The position numbers were made by a program, and so were the translations under genes. A stretch of DNA of 35,500 nt. Source: Bacillota bacterium (GTDB lineage: Bacteria; Bacillota; Syntrophomonadia; Syntrophomonadales; Syntrophomonadaceae). The stretch lies in NCBI GenBank assembly GCA_023395515.1, contig JAEWZB010000087.1:1-35500 (forward strand), written 5' to 3'. The first letter of the stretch is position 1. Each line of letters begins with the position of its first letter. A model generated the notes under the pieces. That model ran no database searches. It saw only the letters and a list, made by a program, of their open reading frames with translations, and had not been told where the DNA came from. Shown here in pieces: positions 31,349 to 35,500 of this stretch.

Positions 31349-34300
31349 ATGAAGAGTAATTTTGTACATTTACATAACCACTCCGAATACAGTTTATTAG
31401 ATGGAGCCTGTCGGATAAAAGAGTTAGTTTCTAGAGCCATAGAGCTGGAAATGCCGGCGGTAGCTATAACTGACCATGGGGTATTATATGGAGTAATCGA
31501 TTTTTATAGGGAAGCTAAGAAACAAGGGATAAAACCTATTATCGGCTGTGAAGTATATGTAGCCCCCCGCAGCCGTTTTGATAAAGAGGCCCGTTTAGAT
31601 GACAGCCAATATCACCTGGTCTTGTTATGTGCTAACGAAATTGGTTATAAGAATTTAGTGCAATTAGTCAGCCGGGCTTATGCGGAAGGGTTTTATTATA
31701 AACCCCGGGTCGACCATGAGTTATTAGCTAAATATAGTGAAGGCTTAATAGCCTTGTCCGCCTGTATAGCTGGGGAGATACCGCAGTTAATTTTAGCCGG
31801 TAAGGTTGAAGAAGCCTATAAGACGGCGGGCTTTTATCAAGAAGTATTCGGAAAAGATAATTTTTATTTGGAAGTCCAAAATCATGGCATCGAGGAAGAA
31901 AGTTTAGTTAATCAGGTTTTATTTGCCATTAGTGATAAAACCGGCATTCCGGTGGTAGCTACTAATGATATTCACTACATAACTAAAAACGATGCCGCGG
32001 TTCATGATGTGCTTTTATGTATTCAAACTCAGACTAATGTTAATAACGAGAAACGCATGCGTTTTCCCGGAAATGAGTTTTATATGAAAAGCGTAGAGGA
32101 GATGAGGGCAATTTTCCCTAATCGGGAAGATGTATTAGCTAATAGTATTAAAATCGCGGCAAGATGTAATGTGGATTTTGATTTTGGACAATTTCATTTA
32201 CCCTATTTTCAAATACCCGAAGAGCACGACGAGTCTTCCTATCTAAGAAAGATAGTGTTGGATAGCTTTAGCCAAAAATATCCTAATCCTACCCCCGATG
32301 CACAAAACCGGCTTAATTATGAATTAGATATGATTATTCAGATGGGTTTTGCCGCCTATTTTTTAATAGTTCATGATTTAGTGGCTTGGTCTAAACAAAA
32401 CGGGATACCAGTTGGTCCGGGCCGGGGTTCGGCGGCGGGAAGCTTAGTTTCTTATGTTTTAGATATTACTACAGTTGACCCTTTGCAATATGATTTGCTT
32501 TTTGAAAGGTTTTTAAATCCGGAACGAATCAGTATGCCTGATATTGACATAGATTTTTGCTTTGAAAAAAGAGATAGGGTTATTGATTATATCGTAGAAA
32601 AATATGGTTCAGATAAAGTAGCGCAGATTATTACTTTCGGGACCATGGCAGCTCGGGCTGCGATTCGGGATGTAGGCCGGGCCTTAGATATTTCTTATGG
32701 GGAAGTAGATAAAATTGCCCGGATGATTCCCACCGAATTAGGGGTAACTATAGACAAGGCTTTAGCAATGTCGGCTGACCTAATGGAAGCTTATCAAGGA
32801 GACTATAATACCCGAAAAATAATAGATATTGCTAAAAGTTTAGAGGGCATGCCCCGGCATGCCTCGGTTCATGCCGCGGGGGTAGTTATTGGCCGGGAAG
32901 ATTTGATGGATATATTACCATTGCAAAAAATGGCTGACGGGCATATAGTTACCCAGTTTACTAAAGAAACTGTGGAAGATATCGGTTTGCTCAAAATGGA
33001 TATCTTAGGCTTAAGAACTTTAACCGTAATAGACCGGGCTATAGAAATAATTAAGAAAACGCAAAATATAGATATTGATATTAATAATTTGCCTTTAGAT
33101 GATGAAGCAGTCTATAACCTATTATCCCAAGGACAAACGGTAGGAGTGTTCCAATTAGAAAGTGATGGTCTAAGGCGTATCTTATGTGATTTGAAACCGG
33201 AAAGGTTTGAAGATATTATAGCCGTTATTGCCCTTTACCGTCCGGGGCCTTTGGGTAGTGGCATGGTAGAAGACTTTATAAACTGCAAAAATGGCAAGCA
33301 GGAGATTGAATATTTACATCCCTTATTAAAGGATATGCTGCGGGAGACTTATGGAGTTATCCTGTATCAAGAGCAAGTTATGCGCATAGCAGAAGAATTA
33401 GCTAATTTTACTTTAGGGGAAGCTGATGTTTTACGAAGGGCTATGGGGAAGAAAAAGCCCCAAGAGATAGCTTTGCAAAGGGATAAATTTATTGCCGGGG
33501 CGGCTAGTAACCATATTGATGAGCATATAAGCAGCCGGTTATTTGATTTAATGGAATCTTTTGCGGGTTACGGCTTTAACAAAAGTCATTCCGCAGCTTA
33601 TGCGCTCATATCTTATCAGACCGCCTATCTTAAAGCTCATTTTCCGGTGGAATACATGTGTGCTTTCTTAAGCAGTATTATTGATAATCAGGATAAGGTA
33701 GTTTTCTATCTGCAAGAGTGCCAAAAGTTGGGGATTAAGATACTTCCGCCTGATATAAATGAAAGCTTTGAAAACTTTACCGTTTTACAGGCTGGGATTC
33801 GCTTTGGACTAGGGGCTATAAAAAATGTAGGTTATAACGCCGTGAAGAACATAGTTGAAGTTCGTAAAAAAGGCAAGTTCACCTCTCTATTCGATTTTTG
33901 CCGTAGAATAGACCTTTCTACTCTGAATAAACGGATGATGGAACATTTAATTTTAGCCGGTTGTTTTGATAATCTTAATATTACCCGTAAACAGGCGCTT
34001 TCGATAGCAGATGAATGTATGGATCTGGCGGTTATGATACATGAAAGCGAATCTGATCACCAGCTTTCTTTGTTTGGCAGTCAACAAAACATGATAGAGG
34101 AGCCGGTAGCGGTGGTAACCGGAGAACTGTCTACTGAAGATAAGCTGCGGCGGGAAAAAGATGTTTTAGGGTTTTATGTTTCGCAAAATCCTTTAGATGA
34201 ATATAGAGAGCTGATGCCCTTAGTTACTACATATAGTTTAGCTGACCTGGAAAGGGAGTCTGATCAATTATATGTTAGGGTTTTAGGCATGGTAGTAAGC

Positions 34301-34741
34301 CCATCTCATAAAATTAGTAAAAAAGGGGATAGGTATGCGAAATTTTATATAGAAGATTTTACCGGACGCATGGAAGCTATTTTGTTTCCTTCCGCTTATA
34401 AAAATAACCGGTCCCAGTTGGAATCAGATACAGCCGTAGTAGTAGAAGGCTTTTATGACCTTAAAGATGAACAGCCTAAAATAGTCGTACAAAAGTTAAG
34501 AAGTCTGACTCCGGTTATAAAAGAATTGCATATAAGAGTTCCTGCAGATGCCAGTTTTGAATTAGATAAAAATGAGTTGGTTAAAATTTTAAGTAAATAT
34601 AAGGGTGAAGCAGAAGTAATTTTATTTTTACCCAACCGTAAAACTATCGTGTTGAATGAACATTTTAATGTTAAACCTGGTTTAGAGCTGAAAAAGGAAC
34701 TGGAGTTAATCTGTGGAAAAGATAATGTATGGTTTGTATAA
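31349..34741 (+). CDS. dnaE: DNA polymerase III alpha subunit, DnaE type
   Basis: A replicative DNA polymerase catalytic subunit of 1130 residues. Domains in order: PHP (1-~215), palm with the catalytic carboxylates D398/D400/D402 in PDIDIDFC and a third further on, thumb and fingers (HASVHAAGVVI around 507, ALYRPGPLGSGMV around 630, GYGFNKSHSAAYALISYQTAYLKAHFP), a helix-hairpin-helix part, and an OB fold near 990-1060 (VRVLGMVVSPSHKISKKGD). In the PHP domain all nine metal-ligand positions used by proofreading DnaE proteins appear present: H7, H9, D18, H43, E68, H89, C139, D207, H209. AAGGAG lies upstream of the ATG. The gene order dnaE then pfkA is common in Firmicutes. Confidence 0.96.
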   Translation: MKSNFVHLHNHSEYSLLDGACRIKELVSRAIELEMPAVAITDHGVLYGVIDFYREAKKQGIKPIIGCEVYVAPRSRFDKEARLDDSQYHLVLLCANEIGYKNLVQLVSRAYAEGFYYKPRVDHELLAKYSEGLIALSACIAGEIPQLILAGKVEEAYKTAGFYQEVFGKDNFYLEVQNHGIEEESLVNQVLFAISDKTGIPVVATNDIHYITKNDAAVHDVLLCIQTQTNVNNEKRMRFPGNEFYMKSVEEMRAIFPNREDVLANSIKIAARCNVDFDFGQFHLPYFQIPEEHDESSYLRKIVLDSFSQKYPNPTPDAQNRLNYELDMIIQMGFAAYFLIVHDLVAWSKQNGIPVGPGRGSAAGSLVSYVLDITTVDPLQYDLLFERFLNPERISMPDIDIDFCFEKRDRVIDYIVEKYGSDKVAQIITFGTMAARAAIRDVGRALDISYGEVDKIARMIPTELGVTIDKALAMSADLMEAYQGDYNTRKIIDIAKSLEGMPRHASVHAAGVVIGREDLMDILPLQKMADGHIVTQFTKETVEDIGLLKMDILGLRTLTVIDRAIEIIKKTQNIDIDINNLPLDDEAVYNLLSQGQTVGVFQLESDGLRRILCDLKPERFEDIIAVIALYRPGPLGSGMVEDFINCKNGKQEIEYLHPLLKDMLRETYGVILYQEQVMRIAEELANFTLGEADVLRRAMGKKKPQEIALQRDKFIAGAASNHIDEHISSRLFDLMESFAGYGFNKSHSAAYALISYQTAYLKAHFPVEYMCAFLSSIIDNQDKVVFYLQECQKLGIKILPPDINESFENFTVLQAGIRFGLGAIKNVGYNAVKNIVEVRKKGKFTSLFDFCRRIDLSTLNKRMMEHLILAGCFDNLNITRKQALSIADECMDLAVMIHESESDHQLSLFGSQQNMIEEPVAVVTGELSTEDKLRREKDVLGFYVSQNPLDEYRELMPLVTTYSLADLERESDQLYVRVLGMVVSPSHKISKKGDRYAKFYIEDFTGRMEAILFPSAYKNNRSQLESDTAVVVEGFYDLKDEQPKIVVQKLRSLTPVIKELHIRVPADASFELDKNELVKILSKYKGEAEVILFLPNRKTIVLNEHFNVKPGLELKKELELICGKDNVWFV

Positions 34742-34766
34742 ACTAAACTTAAGGGAGGTATAGTGC

Positions 34767-35006
34767 ATGAATGAAAAGTATTCGGGAGAAGACTATATTA
34801 TAATAAAAGCCCTCGAAAATGGAGTAACTATTATCGGATTAACTCGAGGTAAGGATACGAAGTTTCATCATACGGAAAAGCTAGACAAGGGAGAAGTAAT
34901 GATTCTGCAATTCACAGAACATACTTCGGCCATGAAAATTAGGGGAAAAGCGGAAATTACCCATCGCTATGGCGGGGTTATGAGTGAAGGTACCCAAAAT
35001 AAATAA
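34767..35006 (+). CDS. mtrB: Tryptophan RNA-binding attenuation protein (TRAP)
   Basis: A 79-residue subunit of the 11-mer ring that, with bound tryptophan, wraps RNA carrying repeated (G/U)AG triplets and so attenuates trp genes. The sequence is very close to Bacillus TRAP: IGLTRGKDTKFHHTEKLDKG, then QFTEHTSAMKIRGKAEI. The RNA-contacting K37, K56 and R58 of Bacillus correspond to K38, K57 and R59 here. GGGAGG precedes the ATG. It sits between dnaE and pfkA rather than beside mtrA as in Bacillus, and no trp gene or obvious triplet-repeat target is in this window. The C-terminal tail is a few residues longer. Confidence 0.93.
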   Translation: MNEKYSGEDYIIIKALENGVTIIGLTRGKDTKFHHTEKLDKGEVMILQFTEHTSAMKIRGKAEITHRYGGVMSEGTQNK

Positions 35007-35045
35007 GCACCAGAGGTGCGTAAAGTGATTAAAAAGCTCTGGTGC
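35007..35045 (+). promoter_or_regulatory. Two mutually exclusive hairpins before pfkA
   Basis: GCACC-AGA-GGTGC (35007-35019) can form a local hairpin. Alternatively GCACCAGAG (35007-35015) pairs with CTCTGGTGC (35037-35045). The second ends 6 bases before the AAGGAGG of pfkA and no U tract follows, so any control would be at translation or RNA decay rather than termination. It begins directly after the mtrB stop. Confidence 0.45.
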
Positions 35046-35067
35046 ATCATAAGGAGGTATCCCTTTT

Positions 35068-35500
35068 TTGACTAAACTAGCAGTTTTGACTAGTGGGGGA
35101 GATGCATCGGGAATGAATGCGGCTATTCGTGCCGTAGTAAGATCGTCCATTTATAAGAATATGGAGATATATGGGATAGCCCAAGGCTTCCAAGGTCTTA
35201 TCGAAGGTAACTTTAAAAAGATGTCTTTAGGGGCGGTAGCCGACATTATTCATAGAGGTGGTACTATACTGCAAACTTCCAGGTCGGATGCCTTTATGAC
35301 TGAAGCAGGACGCAAAAAAGCCTTAGATAATCTACGGGGTATGGAAGTGGAGCATTTAATTATCATTGGCGGAAATGGAAGTTTAACGGGAGGATATGAG
35401 TTTTCTAAATTAGGAATTAATGTTATCGGGATTCCGGCCAGTATTGATAATGATATTGTCTATACCAAGGCTATAGGCTTTGATACAGCCGTTAATACCG
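35068..35500 (+). CDS. pfkA: 6-phosphofructokinase, 3' end outside window
   Basis: Phosphorylates fructose 6-phosphate in glycolysis. The first 144 residues are visible: the N-terminal nucleotide-binding TSGGDASGMNAAIRAVVR, R72 in TSRSD, and the sugar-binding/catalytic segment PASIDNDI with D127 and D129 (same numbering as E. coli PfkA). Two departures from the classic ATP enzyme are seen: GGDGS is GGNGS (N103 for D103), and PGTIDND is PASIDND (S125 for T125). G104 is kept, which argues for ATP rather than pyrophosphate as donor. The start is a TTG with AAGGAGG 11 bases upstream; no ATG fits. The gene runs off the right end. Confidence 0.9.
   Translation, partial: MTKLAVLTSGGDASGMNAAIRAVVRSSIYKNMEIYGIAQGFQGLIEGNFKKMSLGAVADIIHRGGTILQTSRSDAFMTEAGRKKALDNLRGMEVEHLIIIGGNGSLTGGYEFSKLGINVIGIPASIDNDIVYTKAIGFDTAVNT

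Overview
The window looks like chromosome from an anaerobic, endospore-forming, fairly low-G+C Firmicute, most likely a relative of Syntrophomonas. The evidence is the mix of genes: a three-subunit [FeFe]-hydrogenase with its maturases, a flavodiiron oxygen reductase, an enoyl-CoA isomerase-like protein, spore photoproduct lyase, an SspF-like spore DNA-binding protein, and the order dnaE - mtrB - pfkA. The genus is inferred from gene content only. I saw no tRNA, rRNA, CRISPR array, transposase or prophage.

Left part (1-11,600): a frameshifted DUF3298-like protein cut by the window edge; a phosphinothricin-type acetyltransferase; a large-subunit catalase whose true start may be an AUC codon; spore photoproduct lyase facing a bicovalent flavin (BBE-type) oxidase; a secreted poly-gamma-glutamate hydrolase-like protein; a ferrous iron uptake operon (feoA, feoB and a small Cys-rich membrane protein, with small-protein first) under a very good Fur box; and a solitary crotonase-fold protein with isomerase-like active-site residues.

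Middle (11,600-23,000): a leftward [FeFe]-hydrogenase locus, in transcription order hydC, hydB, hydA, a terminator-like hairpin, a TM1266-type regulator, a folded repeat, hydG, hydE, hydF, and a 254-bp inverted-repeat element. HydB is a short NuoF-like subunit without the extra Fe-S domains of electron-bifurcating HydB, which points to NADH-linked, ferredoxin-independent hydrogen production. HydA and HydG each carry an unusual cysteine pattern. Divergent from hydC is an 872-residue flavodiiron protein fused to rubredoxin, NADH:rubredoxin oxidoreductase and a second rubredoxin. With catalase it forms an oxygen and peroxide defence next to the oxygen-sensitive hydrogenase.

Right part (23,000-35,500): a TauE/SafE exporter preceded by inverted repeats; a large membrane-anchored helical protein of unknown role with a C-terminal HEPN-like RNxxxH motif; an unrecognised 395-residue protein; a HAD phosphatase; the SspF-like protein; a two-gene ABC-2 exporter with a possible regulator remnant upstream; and a rightward set comprising a YbaK-type deacylase, DnaE with a seemingly intact PHP nuclease site, TRAP (MtrB) and the start of a phosphofructokinase, whose ribosome-binding site is preceded by two mutually exclusive hairpins.

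The best candidates for something undescribed are the HEPN-like membrane protein, the altered ligand patterns in HydG and HydA, the double-rubredoxin flavodiiron fusion, the structured 254-bp element after hydF, and the hairpin switch between mtrB and pfkA.
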